DNA of 64,000 nt, taken from positions 5,747,169 through 5,811,168 of the forward strand of contig NZ_JBGNFV010000001.1 in the NCBI RefSeq assembly GCF_041449215.1, written 5' to 3'. The DNA comes from Roseivirga sp. BDSF3-8 (GTDB lineage Bacteria; Bacteroidota; Bacteroidia; Cytophagales; Cyclobacteriaceae). The position numbers and the translations under genes are program-made. The notes below the pieces were generated by a model, which had not been told where the DNA came from, did no database searches, and saw only the letters and a list, made by a program, of their open reading frames with translations. Positions 20,222 to 28,765 of this stretch are shown one piece after another. Position 1 is the first letter of the stretch; each line of letters begins with the position of its first letter.

Positions 20222-21796
20222 CTAAATAGATTTTCCGTATTTGGCTGCCAGCTTTTCTGCACATCTTTCACCATCCATTGCAGCCGAAACAATGCCTCCG
20301 GCGTATCCTGCGCCTTCCCCGCACGGGTATAATCTGGATATACGGGTATGCTCGAACGTTTGCCGGTCCCTCGGGATCTGGACAGGTGATGATGTTCTGC
20401 TCTCAACTCCAACTATTTGAGCCTCATTGGTAAAATACCCCCTCATTTTTCTTCCAAATGATTGGAAGCCGGAAGCTAACCTCTTGGCAATTAGGCCAGG
20501 TAACACCTCATTAAGGTCAGTGCTTGCCAGTCCTGGCTGGTATGAGGTATCCGGCAGACTAGCGGATACTTTTCCGTGGGTAAAGTCAACCAGACGCTGA
20601 GCCGGTGCCACCTGAGTACTCCCCCCCGCTATGAAAGCCTTTTGTTCTACATCTTGCTGAAACCGGAGTGCCGACAGTTTACCAAATTTCTGATAGTCAG
20701 GGAGGTCTTCAGGGTGTACGGCAACCACTATACCACTATTAGCATACTTACTATCCCGCCTGCTGGGGCTCATACCGTTAACGACAATCTCACCAGGAGC
20801 CGTTGCCGCAGGCACTATAAAGCCGCCGGGACACATGCAAAATGAAAATACACCTCTTTCTATACGGTCATGACTAACCTGCTGGACCAATGAATAAGAT
20901 GAGGCAGGTAACCAGGGACCACGGTCCGGTGTATGGTACTGGATACTATCTATCAATTCCTGATTATGCTCTACCCGTACCCCAAGAGCAAAAGGTTTAG
21001 CTTCTATCTCCACCTCCTGCCGTTGCAGCATATCAAAAATATCCCGCGCACTGTGCCCCGTGGCAAGTATCACCCCTACCCCACTGATCTTTTCGCCGCC
21101 GGCCAGTATCACTCCGGATACGGAACCTGAGCTCAAGACAAGATCAGTGACACGCGCATTGAACCTTACCTCACCACCAGCTTCCAGTATGCTTTCCCTA
21201 AGGTCAGCTACAATCCGGGGAAGCTTATTGGTCCCTATATGAGGATGGGCATCGATAAGAATTTCCTCGCGAGCGCCGTGAGCTACCAGTATCTCCAGTA
21301 TCCGTTGTACATCGCCGCGTTTCTTAGAACGGGTATAAAGCTTTCCATCACTGTATGTGCCAGCACCACCTTCACCAAAGCAGTAATTACTGTTCGGATT
21401 AACAATATGCTTTTTATTAATAGCAGCCAGGTCCCTCCTTCTGGCACGCACATCCTTACCCCGCTCCAATAATACGGGCTTTATGCCTAACTCTATCAAA
21501 CGTAAGGCCGCGAACATTCCTGCTGGGCCAGCTCCTACTATAATGGCTTCCGGCGCCTTGCTCACATCCGGATAATCTCTCCGGTATGATATACGGGGAG
21601 GCAGGCTTTCATCAGATATAAGCGCCTGAATATTTACTTTGATGTTTTTCTGCCGGGCATCTATGCTACGTTTAAGTAAGCGTACCTGCACAGACTCATC
21701 CGGGGAAACACGGGCCTTCTTTTTGATAGCCGGCTCAAGCTGGTCGGGGTTGAAGGCTTCGCTGGGGCTTAGAACAATATTCAGAGTTTTATTCAC
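20222..21796 (-). CDS. FAD-dependent dehydrogenase (COG2509 family)
   Basis: The 524-residue protein carries a Rossmann FAD-binding motif EAIIVGAGPAGMFAALRLIELG (about residues 85-105), followed by GRDVRARRRD-like basic sequence, NSNYCFGEGGAGTYSDGKLYTR, VILATGHSARDIF, and a C-terminal FAD-closing motif YPCGEGAGYAGGIVSAAMDG. This pattern is that of the uncharacterised NAD(FAD)-utilising dehydrogenases of COG2509. The N-terminal 80 residues form a small extra domain typical of this family. Substrate unknown. The CoA-binding gene follows at 53 bases. Confidence 0.85.
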   Translation of the reverse strand: MNKTLNIVLSPSEAFNPDQLEPAIKKKARVSPDESVQVRLLKRSIDARQKNIKVNIQALISDESLPPRISYRRDYPDVSKAPEAIIVGAGPAGMFAALRLIELGIKPVLLERGKDVRARRRDLAAINKKHIVNPNSNYCFGEGGAGTYSDGKLYTRSKKRGDVQRILEILVAHGAREEILIDAHPHIGTNKLPRIVADLRESILEAGGEVRFNARVTDLVLSSGSVSGVILAGGEKISGVGVILATGHSARDIFDMLQRQEVEIEAKPFALGVRVEHNQELIDSIQYHTPDRGPWLPASSYSLVQQVSHDRIERGVFSFCMCPGGFIVPAATAPGEIVVNGMSPSRRDSKYANSGIVVAVHPEDLPDYQKFGKLSALRFQQDVEQKAFIAGGSTQVAPAQRLVDFTHGKVSASLPDTSYQPGLASTDLNEVLPGLIAKRLASGFQSFGRKMRGYFTNEAQIVGVESRTSSPVQIPRDRQTFEHTRISRLYPCGEGAGYAGGIVSAAMDGERCAEKLAAKYGKSI

Positions 21797-21820
21797 TGTA
21801 ATCTGCCGATTATTAGGATA

Positions 21821-23662
21821 TCACTTCGTCTTAAAATTAAAAATGTAGCCTACGTTGATGCCCAGACGGGGATAGATAGCGAAGGGAGATTGAGAAATTT
21901 CATCAAAAAGGCGATCTTCACCGATACCCTCATCATACTGCTTATTAAAGTACCTGTAGCCTAAGCCGAGACCCGCCCAAATATCGATTGTAATACCAGA
22001 GTTACCCGCCTCTTTTACAATTCGGTCTCCTATAAACAAACTATACTCCCCACGGCGCTCCACAGCTTTTAGTAACCTGACACCTTCACCTGTGGAAAGA
22101 GGATCGGTATTTACCTGATGCTTCTGGGAAACGAAGCGAAGGCCTTGACCGAAGTATAGCATACCAATGCTCCTGTCCTGCTGATAGAATTTTTGCCTGA
22201 AAGTAACGGAGAACCCACGTGTGTATACTTCGTTCAGGTCAATAGTTGCGTCACCTTCAAAAAACGGATTTCTGATAAGAGTGAGAACAGCTTCGTACCC
22301 TAGTCGCTCCTGCATGTAATATTCGGCATATACCGGTAAATCTCCGAATGCCGTGGCAATAGGGTTTGCAGCAAGTACAAAACCTCTGAATTCCCCTATT
22401 CGGGGAGTAAAGTATTTGAGCTTTCGGTTACGATACCTGTATTCAGGACGTGAATACCCCGGCCCATTATCACCCGTATTCTCCGTGGCACTCTCTACCA
22501 GCTTAAATACAGGCTTATCATTTTCATAGATAGGCCTGTAATAACCCGCCAGGCTACCGTCTGCACTATACAGCTCCCATGTACCTACCCGCTTATTGTC
22601 TTTAATACGGCCAGTCATATACCGCGTACCATCAGGATAGTAACCAGTGTACCACCCCTCACCATCTATATAGTCCACCTCTCCTTCCAGGCTACCGTCC
22701 TCATAGTAGTATTCCCATCGCCCCTGGTTAGTTTCATCAACTATCCTTCCTTTCACCTTAAGCTTACCACTGGGATAAAACTCCTTGTACTCCCCCTCTC
22801 CTTTCACGAAAAGGCCCTCTCCCATAGGCTTACCGGTTTCAGCGTATATTTTCCAGAAACCTTCCTTAAGTCCATCAGCCTGCATACCTTCAGAGCTCAT
22901 CACACCGTTTTCGTGGTAGTAGGTCCATTTACCTTCAGCCTCCCCTTTGGTATATTCTCCTTCCGCACTAGGGTTGCCGTTAGGATAATAATAGCTCCAC
23001 GTACCCGTCTTTACCCCATCTTCATATTCACCTCGCGCCTTAATCGTACCTTCGTCATAATAAAATGTCCAAAGGCTATCACTTACCCCATCCCGGTTAA
23101 GCCCTTCAGCCTTCAGCTTACCACTGGTGTAGAACTCACGATAGGTACCTACACCATTTTCATAAAAGGCCTGTGCTTTAAGGAATCCGTCCTCATAATA
23201 GTAGTTCCATATGCCAACCCTCGTATTATCGAGATACTTTCCATTGCTTTTTAGGCCACCACTTTCGTAGTAATATTTCCACTCGTCCTGCCGTAACCCA
23301 TCATAAATATACCCCTCCTTCTGCGGCTGACCATTTTCATAATAATACTTCCACAGACCAAAATTACTCTGGTTTTTTAGCTCACCTTTCATTTTCAGAT
23401 GGCCATTTTCCCAATAGTATGACCAGATCCCTGTGGGTTCGCCCTCCACAAACATTCCTTCACTTTCCTTGCCACCGGAAAAATAATAACTGGTGTAAGG
23501 CCCGTGAAGAACGGTGCCATCGTCATCATGCAAGTAAAAAGTAGCTTTTAAATGCTGCTTCCTCGCATCAAAATATTCACTCTTCTGCTTCGTTTGGGCA
23601 TAGCAAACTCCTGCTACCGTAAGCAGCCCGAAAAAAAGAGGTAGACGTACCAGAGAGTTCAC
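21821..23662 (-). CDS. Exported YwqK/MORN-type repeat protein with C-terminal barrel-like domain
   Basis: After a signal peptide (cleavage near CYA, residue about 22), roughly 14 tandem repeats of about 23 residues follow (residues about 40-390). Each has the pattern G-x-W-x-Y-Y-Y-E-x-G-x-L-K-x-x-G-x-Y, the MORN-like repeat annotated as the YwqK antitoxin module. The last 200 residues change character: FRGFVLAANPIATAFGDLPVYAEYYMQERLGYEAVLTLI and a terminal LGLGYRYFNK...YPRLGINVGYIFNFKTK with aromatic end, like an outer-membrane beta-barrel or OmpA-like porin domain. So the repeats may be displayed on an outer-membrane barrel. No toxin partner is nearby, so the antitoxin label should not be taken literally. 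Confidence 0.75.
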   Translation of the reverse strand: MNSLVRLPLFFGLLTVAGVCYAQTKQKSEYFDARKQHLKATFYLHDDDGTVLHGPYTSYYFSGGKESEGMFVEGEPTGIWSYYWENGHLKMKGELKNQSNFGLWKYYYENGQPQKEGYIYDGLRQDEWKYYYESGGLKSNGKYLDNTRVGIWNYYYEDGFLKAQAFYENGVGTYREFYTSGKLKAEGLNRDGVSDSLWTFYYDEGTIKARGEYEDGVKTGTWSYYYPNGNPSAEGEYTKGEAEGKWTYYHENGVMSSEGMQADGLKEGFWKIYAETGKPMGEGLFVKGEGEYKEFYPSGKLKVKGRIVDETNQGRWEYYYEDGSLEGEVDYIDGEGWYTGYYPDGTRYMTGRIKDNKRVGTWELYSADGSLAGYYRPIYENDKPVFKLVESATENTGDNGPGYSRPEYRYRNRKLKYFTPRIGEFRGFVLAANPIATAFGDLPVYAEYYMQERLGYEAVLTLIRNPFFEGDATIDLNEVYTRGFSVTFRQKFYQQDRSIGMLYFGQGLRFVSQKHQVNTDPLSTGEGVRLLKAVERRGEYSLFIGDRIVKEAGNSGITIDIWAGLGLGYRYFNKQYDEGIGEDRLFDEISQSPFAIYPRLGINVGYIFNFKTK

Positions 23663-23701
23663 TAAATAGTAACGTATTAATTATGAAAAAAGATAGGTAA
23701 T

Positions 23702-24673
23702 TTACTCTTCCTTATTGAAAACCTCCTTAAAGACCCATCTCTTACCCCAATCTTCTTTTTCTGCTTCAGACCATAATTCAGGATAAAAAATGGTGCGCTG
23801 AAAACGTGGTGGTAGATATTTTTGCCAATTAGTACCCCCCGTTGCCGCAATATCTTCCGGATCCTTATGGAGGTACCTTACAGCTGCTTTGTAGTGCGCC
23901 AGTCTCCACCCCACATTAGCCAGGTAATCAAGCTTACGAAGAGCCTCCACCAGGGCATCTTTTTCATCAGCCTCACTAAAATACTGCTGGTAGAGACTGT
24001 ACAAATTAGTGTCCTTGTACTTTCTTGCAGCATGGAGAAACTCCTCAGCATATTTATCTTCAAACTGCCTGAGAGTAAGAGTCTTATTACCAGTAGCTAA
24101 TTCCGTAGCGCCTTTTCGCCAATACAGTTGCTGAATTAGCTTTTCCTCATCGGCATCAGGAGAGAGATTCACCTTTTCTACATTTTCCACCAGGTTCTTC
24201 AGCGTAGTTGCCTGCAACTCTATAAGACGGTACTGCCCGGACTGAAAGCCCGAAGAAGGTAGCAGAGACATCCGGAAGGCGAGAAATTGTTGTTGATCCA
24301 TACCATCCACCATGACATCGAAGCTACTCACTAGGTGCTCAAAGTAGCGGTTTATGCGATTTAGACGCATCAGATAGGTACCTGCGTCCGGTTTTCCTGC
24401 TTCACTTAACTGCTCCATCTCCAGACGAATCAGCTTGAAGTAAAGCTCACTGATCTGGTGGTAAATGATGAAAATATTTTCATCAGGAAAGGAGGTCCTG
24501 GGTACCTGAAGAGTTAGCAAGGTGTCCAGGTGAATGTAGTCCCAGTAAGTAAGGTAGTCTGCGTATAGTAGTCCATCAAGGTATGACAGCAGATCCTGTC
24601 CGGAAGCACCGTACTTTTCTTTTAGCTTTTGGATTCTGTCCAGTACCTTTTCGTCTATGTCGGAATAATTCAT
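23702..24673 (-). CDS. kynA: Tryptophan 2,3-dioxygenase
   Basis: From the ATG at 24673 the protein has 323 residues, the usual range for this heme enzyme, which opens the indole ring of tryptophan to give N-formylkynurenine. The signature FIIYHQISELYFKLIRLEME, the DYIHLDTLL segment before it, SSGFQSGQYRLIEL, and the C-terminal NVGWRLAHYKAAVRYLHKDPEDIAATGGTNW are typical. The frame extends to 24754, but that would overlap the divergent acyl-CoA dehydrogenase start, so the internal ATG is preferred. The divergent neighbour is glutaryl-CoA dehydrogenase, which acts in lysine and tryptophan catabolism. Confidence 0.93.
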   Translation of the reverse strand: MNYSDIDEKVLDRIQKLKEKYGASGQDLLSYLDGLLYADYLTYWDYIHLDTLLTLQVPRTSFPDENIFIIYHQISELYFKLIRLEMEQLSEAGKPDAGTYLMRLNRINRYFEHLVSSFDVMVDGMDQQQFLAFRMSLLPSSGFQSGQYRLIELQATTLKNLVENVEKVNLSPDADEEKLIQQLYWRKGATELATGNKTLTLRQFEDKYAEEFLHAARKYKDTNLYSLYQQYFSEADEKDALVEALRKLDYLANVGWRLAHYKAAVRYLHKDPEDIAATGGTNWQKYLPPRFQRTIFYPELWSEAEKEDWGKRWVFKEVFNKEE

Positions 24674-24738
24674 ATTGCCCGTTTCAATCACGAATTCTTT
24701 TGTAAATTTGGGACAATTGTCAGAAACAAAACAACATA

Positions 24739-25962
24739 ATGGCCGAATTTTCAACAGTTGCTGCCAACGGACACGCTAAATCAGCCAGGCAGGACCTTTT
24801 CGAATCGCCCGATCTATATAGTGTAGACGACCTTCTTACCGATGAGCATAAGCTCGTAAGATCCTCCATAAGAGACTTCGTAAAGAAGGAAATCAGTCCT
24901 TCCATTGAAGAATGGGCACAGGAAAACCACTTCCCCTACCACCTTGTAAAACGCTTTGGTGACATGGGAGCTTTTGGCCCTACCATACCAGAAGCCTATG
25001 GCGGAGGCGGTATGGACTACATAAGCTATGGCCTGATTATGCAGGAGATTGAGCGTGGGGACAGTGGCCTCCGTTCTACTGCCTCTGTGCAGGGCTCATT
25101 GGTAATGTATCCTATCTATAAATTTGGCTCTGAAGAGCAAAGAAATAAGTACCTGCCCAAGCTGGCAAGTGGTGAATGGCTAGGTTGTTTTGGGCTTACA
25201 GAGCCTGACCACGGCTCTAACCCCGGGGGCATGACCACCCGCATCACAGATGAGGGAGACCACTACGTGCTTAACGGAGCTAAAATGTGGATCAGTAACT
25301 CCCCAAAAGCCGATCTGGCTGTGGTATGGGCTAAAGATGACAATGGCCGCATTAAAGGCGTAATCGTTGAGAAAGGTATGGAGGGCTTTACCGCCCCTGA
25401 AATTAAAAGCAAGTGGTCCCTACGGGCAAGTACAACTGGTGAACTTGTCTTTAGCAATGTGAAGATTCCCAAAGAGAATATCCTCCCTAATAAAGATGGC
25501 CTGGGAGCTCCGCTCATGTGCCTTGATTCTGCAAGGTATGGCATAGCCTGGGGCGCATTAGGCGCAGCTATGGATTGCTACGACAGTGCCCGTCGTTATG
25601 CTATGGAAAGAATACAGTTTGACAAACCCATCGCAGGTTTTCAGCTGGTGCAGAAAAAACTGGCAGAAATGCTTACCGAGATCACAAAGGCACAACTGGT
25701 AAACTGGAAACTTGGCAAAATGATGAATGAGGGCAAAGCCACTACCGCACAGATCAGTATGGCTAAACGTAACAATGTTGCTGTTGCCTTAGAAATAGCA
25801 CGTGAGGCACGTCAGATACACGGCGGCATGGGTATTACAGGTGAATACCCAATAATGCGCCATATGATGAACCTCGAAAGTGTGGTAACCTATGAAGGCA
25901 CTCATGATATACACCTATTAATTCTTGGCAAAGAGATCACTGGTATCCAGGCGTTTGTATAA
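24739..25962 (+). CDS. gcdH: Glutaryl-CoA dehydrogenase (acyl-CoA dehydrogenase family)
   Basis: The 407-residue flavoenzyme fits glutaryl-CoA dehydrogenase, which oxidises and decarboxylates glutaryl-CoA to crotonyl-CoA. Diagnostic points: SVQGSLVMYPIYKFGSEEQ, the FAD/substrate motif CFGLTEPDHGSNPGGM, WISNSPKADLAVVWAK, KWSLRASTTGELVF (the Arg that binds the glutaryl carboxylate), and the catalytic Glu in TYEGTHDIHLLILG. General short-chain acyl-CoA dehydrogenases lack this combination. It is divergent from kynA with 65 bases between starts. The gene ends at a strong terminator. Confidence 0.9.
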   Translation: MAEFSTVAANGHAKSARQDLFESPDLYSVDDLLTDEHKLVRSSIRDFVKKEISPSIEEWAQENHFPYHLVKRFGDMGAFGPTIPEAYGGGGMDYISYGLIMQEIERGDSGLRSTASVQGSLVMYPIYKFGSEEQRNKYLPKLASGEWLGCFGLTEPDHGSNPGGMTTRITDEGDHYVLNGAKMWISNSPKADLAVVWAKDDNGRIKGVIVEKGMEGFTAPEIKSKWSLRASTTGELVFSNVKIPKENILPNKDGLGAPLMCLDSARYGIAWGALGAAMDCYDSARRYAMERIQFDKPIAGFQLVQKKLAEMLTEITKAQLVNWKLGKMMNEGKATTAQISMAKRNNVAVALEIAREARQIHGGMGITGEYPIMRHMMNLESVVTYEGTHDIHLLILGKEITGIQAFV

Positions 25963-25986
25963 ATATTATATACATTTTATTCTATA

Positions 25987-26014
25987 AGGGCAGTCATAAG
26001 ACTGCCCTTTTTTT
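25987..26014 (+). terminator. Terminator of gcdH
   Basis: A 9-bp stem AGGGCAGTC / GACTGCCCT with an ATAA loop is followed by seven T. Confidence 0.9.
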
Positions 26015-26308
26015 AGCTAAAGGCAGAGGCCATTTTCACTCTCCGGTTAGTGATTGGCAATCATCCTCCATCTACCCTCCTGTAGGCTTATAAGAATCAA
26101 ACCTCCTTTTTAATAGGTAAAGCTCAAACCGATACTTTATCACCTTACCAAATAAATGTACACTCAAACAGGACAAAGAGTGTAGATCGTGTTACAATAA
26201 CACTTATAATCAAAAAAGCTTTTGAGGGTTTACACCTATACCATTCCCACAGCATAAAACATATATTAGCACAAAGTAATTTTCATAAACCCAAACATCA
26301 TATTAGCT
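26015..26308. other. Upstream region of RiPP precursor A, with inverted repeat
   Basis: AT-rich and non-coding. A perfect inverted repeat GTGTTA-CAA-TAACAC lies at 26189-26203, about 105 bases before precursor A, and could be an operator or small hairpin. TTTGAGGG at 26221 and TATATTAG near 26261 could be promoter pieces but their spacing is poor. Confidence 0.35.
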
Positions 26309-26455
26309 ATGAAAAAGAAAATGAACATTTCCTCTTTGAAAGTGAAAAGCTTTGTAACAAATGTGGATAATGAGCTCAAAGTAAAAGGTGGTGCACCAGA
26401 TACTTACTATGGAGTTAATGGATGCAGCCTATACAGATACCCCTGCTTCCTATAA
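26309..26455 (+). CDS. RiPP-like precursor peptide A (GG-type leader)
   Basis: A 48-residue peptide begins KKKMNISSLKVKSFVTN, matching the L-K-V-x-S-F-V-T leader motif of Bacteroidota natural-product precursors. A KGG site (VKGG, residues 25-28) gives a likely cleavage point, leaving a 20-residue core ending YGVNGCSLYRYPCFL with two Cys and few Ser/Thr. The frame ends at TAA 26453-26455 and a strong terminator follows. A paralogue with the same core pattern lies at 28142-28870 but is broken by an IS. No modification enzyme, protease or exporter gene is within the window, so the product cannot be predicted: lanthionine, disulfide or other cross-link. Too short for standard gene calling; it rests on the leader, the GG site and the paralogue. 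Confidence 0.8.
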   Translation: MKKKMNISSLKVKSFVTNVDNELKVKGGAPDTYYGVNGCSLYRYPCFL

Positions 26456-26489
26456 GGATTAGTTACTTCGTAAGCAGAAATAGTTTAGA

Positions 26490-26516
26490 GGGCCTCCACT
26501 TGGGGGCCTTTTTTTT
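26490..26516 (+). terminator. Terminator of precursor A
   Basis: GGCCTCC / GGGGGCC stem with an ACTT loop is followed by eight T, 36 bases after the stop. Confidence 0.85.
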
Positions 26517-26548
26517 GCTTATTATTACATGTAATTTAATATTATATA

Positions 26549-27921
26549 CACACCCGTCCTAAACGATTTGAAATGAGGTAGAAATCATTCTTTTGGGTTC
26601 CTATTCGCTGATTTTTTGCTGATTTCAAAATCAAGCCCCCCTAATATTATTAGACGTAAATAAGCTTAATTGTATTTCTGCAGGTGTGTCTTCCCTAAAG
26701 CTTGGCCAGTCCAGCCATTTATATAGGTCTAATTTAAGGAACAAGCTTACTCTAAGAAAGGTGACCAAATTGGACAGATGCCAGTTGAATGCTGCTTTCT
26801 GTTTCAGATATTTGAGTAGTAATATCACGATCATAGCCGTCCATACCTGAATGAGCACAGCGTTGGGGCTGGTGCCTATAAATGACTTTATCTTCAGGTT
26901 TTGCTTCACCTGCTTAAAGAACACCTCGATCTCCCATCGGCTTTTATACAAATCAGCAACTGTTTTTGCTTGCCAGTCGAAGTTATTGGTCAGGAAGGTG
27001 AGCTCCTTTTGCTGTATGCTGTCCCAAACACGTACCAGCCTGAGTTTACCCGGATACGCTTCTGCCGACCGGGGACTTTTAAGGCAAATATCCCGGTCAC
27101 TGATGATGTCTGTAGCCTTGTAACCATTGATGGCATAATCAGCTATCAGTTGTGCTTTCAGGTTACTTTTGGCTCTGATCACAAAATACACCCTGGTGCT
27201 GTCCAAATCGTTTAACCACTTGAAGTCCAGGTAAGCCCGGTCTGCTACCAATACACTACCACTGGGTATATTTACTGTCCTTGCAGCCTGAATATCATGC
27301 TGTTTGCCTTCTGTCATGTCGATAAAGGCAGGAAGACAGCCGTCATAGTCCAGTAAGGTGTGTAGCTTGACAGCCCCTTTTCTACTGCGGAAATGGGCCC
27401 AGTCAAAGGCCTGCAGCGATAAGGGAACCGTAGTGCTGTCCAAAATAAACACCTTACGCTTCAGGCGTTTCATACCAGTCCGTTCGAAGGGCTGTCCGGA
27501 CTGAAGGTGTGTCTGCAACTCATAGTAAAAGTCTCGGAAGACCTCCCAGGACCGATGCTTGTTCATGTAAGCAATAGAGGACTTACTGGGGACTCGATCA
27601 ATGCCCAAATGAACGATGTTTTTTGACATAGCTTTCATGCCCTGCACCACATCTCTAATTGAGTCTGCTTTTGCCAGATGGCAAAACAGCATCGATATAA
27701 GGTGGTGACGAGTGCTCAAACCTTTGCTGTGCTTGTCCGAATGATGATGTTGGATTATTCTTCTAAAGTTAGCCGTGGGAAGAAGGCTGATTATCTGACT
27801 GAAAAGTGTTACTTTTGACATGACTGGATATATTATTGATTCACTACCTATAATATAAGGCAACTGCGGTTGCCTTCCAGTCTTTTTTCCCTCTCTAGTA
27901 TTTATTTAGGACAGGTGTGAT
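26549..27921 (-). mobile_element. Complete IS4-family insertion sequence, 1373 bp
   Basis: Terminal inverted repeats are CACACCCGTCCTAAA (26549-26563) and, on the other strand, CACACCTGTCCTAAA (27907-27921), 14 of 15 identical. An 8-bp direct repeat ATTATATA flanks the element at 26541-26548 and 27922-27929, so the target duplication is intact and the insertion appears recent. It carries one transposase gene on the minus strand. It lies between precursor A and the broken precursor B. Confidence 0.9.
26631..27863 (-). CDS. IS4-family DDE transposase
   Basis: The 410-residue protein has an N-terminal DNA-binding region (HHSDKHSKGLSTRHHLISML) and a DDE catalytic domain. The first Asp is in VFILDSTTVPLSL, the second in VLVADRAYLDF, and the Glu sits in the signature YKSRWEIEVFFKQVK, which matches the IS4 Y-x2-R-x3-E-x6-K pattern exactly. 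No frameshift or stop is present and both inverted repeats are intact, so it may be active. Nearest group by feel is ISPepr1/IS4Sa-like; the 8-bp target duplication is compatible. Confidence 0.93.
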   Translation of the reverse strand: MPYIIGSESIIYPVMSKVTLFSQIISLLPTANFRRIIQHHHSDKHSKGLSTRHHLISMLFCHLAKADSIRDVVQGMKAMSKNIVHLGIDRVPSKSSIAYMNKHRSWEVFRDFYYELQTHLQSGQPFERTGMKRLKRKVFILDSTTVPLSLQAFDWAHFRSRKGAVKLHTLLDYDGCLPAFIDMTEGKQHDIQAARTVNIPSGSVLVADRAYLDFKWLNDLDSTRVYFVIRAKSNLKAQLIADYAINGYKATDIISDRDICLKSPRSAEAYPGKLRLVRVWDSIQQKELTFLTNNFDWQAKTVADLYKSRWEIEVFFKQVKQNLKIKSFIGTSPNAVLIQVWTAMIVILLLKYLKQKAAFNWHLSNLVTFLRVSLFLKLDLYKWLDWPSFREDTPAEIQLSLFTSNNIRGA

Positions 27922-28078
27922 TATATAATACAATCTAATTATATCAATTAAACAACTGGAACGCAGCCGATTATCAAATCTAAATTAATACACATAGATT
28001 TAACACCCTTACACTTACATTAATCCTAATAAAAAAAGCTAAATTCATAATGTTTTGAATATTAAGGGTATACCCTCA

Positions 28079-28109
28079 TTTAAACATAAAGCACAACCGC
28101 ATACCTTTA
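28079..28109 (+). promoter_or_regulatory. Candidate promoter of precursor B
   Basis: TTTA (28079-28082), exactly 19 bases, then TACCTTTA (28102-28109) fits the Bacteroidota TTTG-N19-TAnnTTTG pattern with G to A in the last base of both boxes. It starts 63 bases before the precursor ATG. Confidence 0.5.
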
Positions 28110-28195
28110 ACCTTTTACAATCGCATAAATTCCACTAGGCTATGAAAAGGAAGATGAATACGCACTCCTTAAGGGTGGCGAGCTTTATAACTGAG

Positions 28196-28765
28196 AATAA
28201 ATTACCCCCACCAAAGGAGGGGGTTTTCAATGGTTATTACCCCCAAAGGGGGATAGTCAGTTATCGAATAGCGGGATATCTATATCCCCATCCTCTTTCT
28301 TATCTTCCTTCTCCTGATACTTAACATACCGCTTTATCTTTTCTTCATCTATGCCTACCGTACTTACAAAATAGCCTCGTGACCAAAAATGATTGCCCCA
28401 ATAGGGTTTTCTGCGAAGACTCTTGAAGTTCTTAAACATCATGATCGCTGTCTTACCCTTGAGAATACCCATGAAGTCTGATACACTAAGTTTCGGAGGT
28501 ATACTACATACCAAATGAACGTGATCTGGCTGAATGTTCAACTCTTCTACCTTGACCTCCTTCCATTCACATATCGTCTTTATCTTATTCTCCAACGTAT
28601 CTGCAACAATATCACGAAGTATACGGTGGCGGTACTTCGGGGTCCATACTACATGATAGACACAATAGTAAAAGCTATGCGATAGCTTACGATACTTGCT
28701 CATTCCACAATATACCCCTACTGGCATAGCCCTCAAACATGACCACCGTCTAAGACGGTGGTTTT
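28196..28765 (-). mobile_element. IS200/IS605-family element inserted in precursor B
   Basis: The 570-bp element has no target duplication, as expected for this family, which moves as single-stranded DNA. On the element's own strand the left end carries a hairpin ACCACCGTC / GACGGTGGT with a 3-base loop (28742-28762). The right end carries two C/G-rich hairpins (28204-28224, CCCCC-A-CC / GG-A-GGGGG; 28240-28252, CCCCC / GGGGG). It contains only a TnpA gene, no TnpB. The exact edge is ambiguous by the three bases AAT. The candidate target next to the left end is GAATT. Confidence 0.85.
28257..28703 (-). CDS. tnpA: IS200/IS605-family TnpA (Y1 HUH transposase)
   Basis: From the ATG at 28703 the protein has 148 residues and starts SKYRKLSHSFYYCVYHVVW, the typical opening of Y1 transposases. 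The HUH metal-binding motif is PDHVHLV and the nucleophilic tyrosine is most likely in IKRYVKYQE. WGNHFWSRGYFVSTVG is also characteristic. An upstream in-frame ATG at 28736 would add 11 residues that lie in the left-end region. The gene appears intact, so the element may still be mobile. Confidence 0.93.
   Translation of the reverse strand: MSKYRKLSHSFYYCVYHVVWTPKYRHRILRDIVADTLENKIKTICEWKEVKVEELNIQPDHVHLVCSIPPKLSVSDFMGILKGKTAIMMFKNFKSLRRKPYWGNHFWSRGYFVSTVGIDEEKIKRYVKYQEKEDKKEDGDIDIPLFDN

Noticed and set aside
21821..23662. Toxin-antitoxin system suggested by YwqK repeats
   Set aside because: No toxin gene nearby and the protein is exported with a barrel-like end.
28142..28324. A 60-residue open frame starting with the precursor B leader
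   Set aside because: It runs from the true leader into IS200 sequence; the natural product gene is the joined form, so the frame itself is not a gene.
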